A DNA stretch of 13,552 bases from Phycisphaerae bacterium (GTDB lineage Bacteria; Planctomycetota; Phycisphaerae; UBA1845): NCBI GenBank assembly GCA_029260155.1, contig JAJDDU010000464.1, positions 1 to 13,552 on the forward strand, written 5' to 3'. The notes below the pieces were generated by a model. It worked only from the letters and a program-made list of their open reading frames with translations, was not told where the DNA came from and searched no databases. The translations under genes were made by a program, and so were the position numbers. This document shows, piece after piece, positions 13,490 to 13,552 of the stretch (its first letter is position 1; the number at the start of each line of letters is the position of its first letter).

Positions 13490-13552
13490 GCGGAGGAAAC
13501 GCGGGCAACTTCCAGTATCTCTCCATTAGCCGGTCGAAAATCGGCGCCGCGC
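13490..13552. other. Sequence after cheB to the window edge
   Basis: I see no gene start in these 63 bases. A GGAGG at 13492-13496 has no start codon at suitable spacing. A possible small hairpin (GCCG...CGGC within 13529-13545) is not followed by a T-tract, so I do not call a terminator. Whether the operon continues cannot be decided here. Confidence 0.5.

Overview
The window is 13.55 kb of G+C-rich bacterial DNA. Most of it is one self-contained chemotaxis gene cluster. The cell is Gram-negative: the cluster encodes a protein with a cleavable-looking signal peptide and a receptor with a large extracytoplasmic region. A truncated YacL-like membrane PIN/TRAM protein at the left edge, an Rrf2-hemerythrin protein and a CheA with LGEIL-type repeats suggest a planctomycete or another PVC/deltaproteobacterial-type lineage. 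This assignment comes from protein style only.

Left part (1-3143): the 5' end of a YacL-like gene runs leftward off the edge. It is divergent from a MATE-family multidrug/metabolite exporter (682-2103). Convergent with the MATE gene is one reading frame on the minus strand (3143-2160) that joins an Rrf2 iron-sulfur regulator to a hemerythrin HHE domain. This is a likely O2/NO/redox sensor-regulator, and an internal ribosome site lies at the domain junction.

Middle (3144-3630): 487 bp without a convincing gene. It holds the outward-facing promoters, including a candidate promoter for the Rrf2 gene and an imperfect inverted repeat in the leader of the chemotaxis cluster.

Right part (3631-13489): ten genes on the plus strand, tightly packed with short gaps and overlaps. 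They are a secreted tandem-PilJ protein, a HAMP-less methyl-accepting receptor, cheA, cheW, cheD, an HDOD gene, cheY, a cheX-like phosphatase gene, cheR and cheB. Together they form a complete signalling circuit: sensor (tandem PilJ plus MCP), coupling (CheW), kinase (CheA), response regulator (CheY), signal termination (CheX), and adaptation (CheR methyltransferase, CheB methylesterase, CheD deamidase). HDOD is the only member with no textbook chemotaxis role. No flagellar or pilus gene is present, so the output (swimming, twitching, or a non-motility response) cannot be read from the window.

The most interesting points are the possible split receptor (secreted tandem PilJ plus HAMP-less MCP), the in-frame Rrf2-hemerythrin fusion with an internal start, two MshEN-like repeats where CheA normally carries its P2 domain, and a 12-codon mini-ORF that appears to feed translation into cheD.
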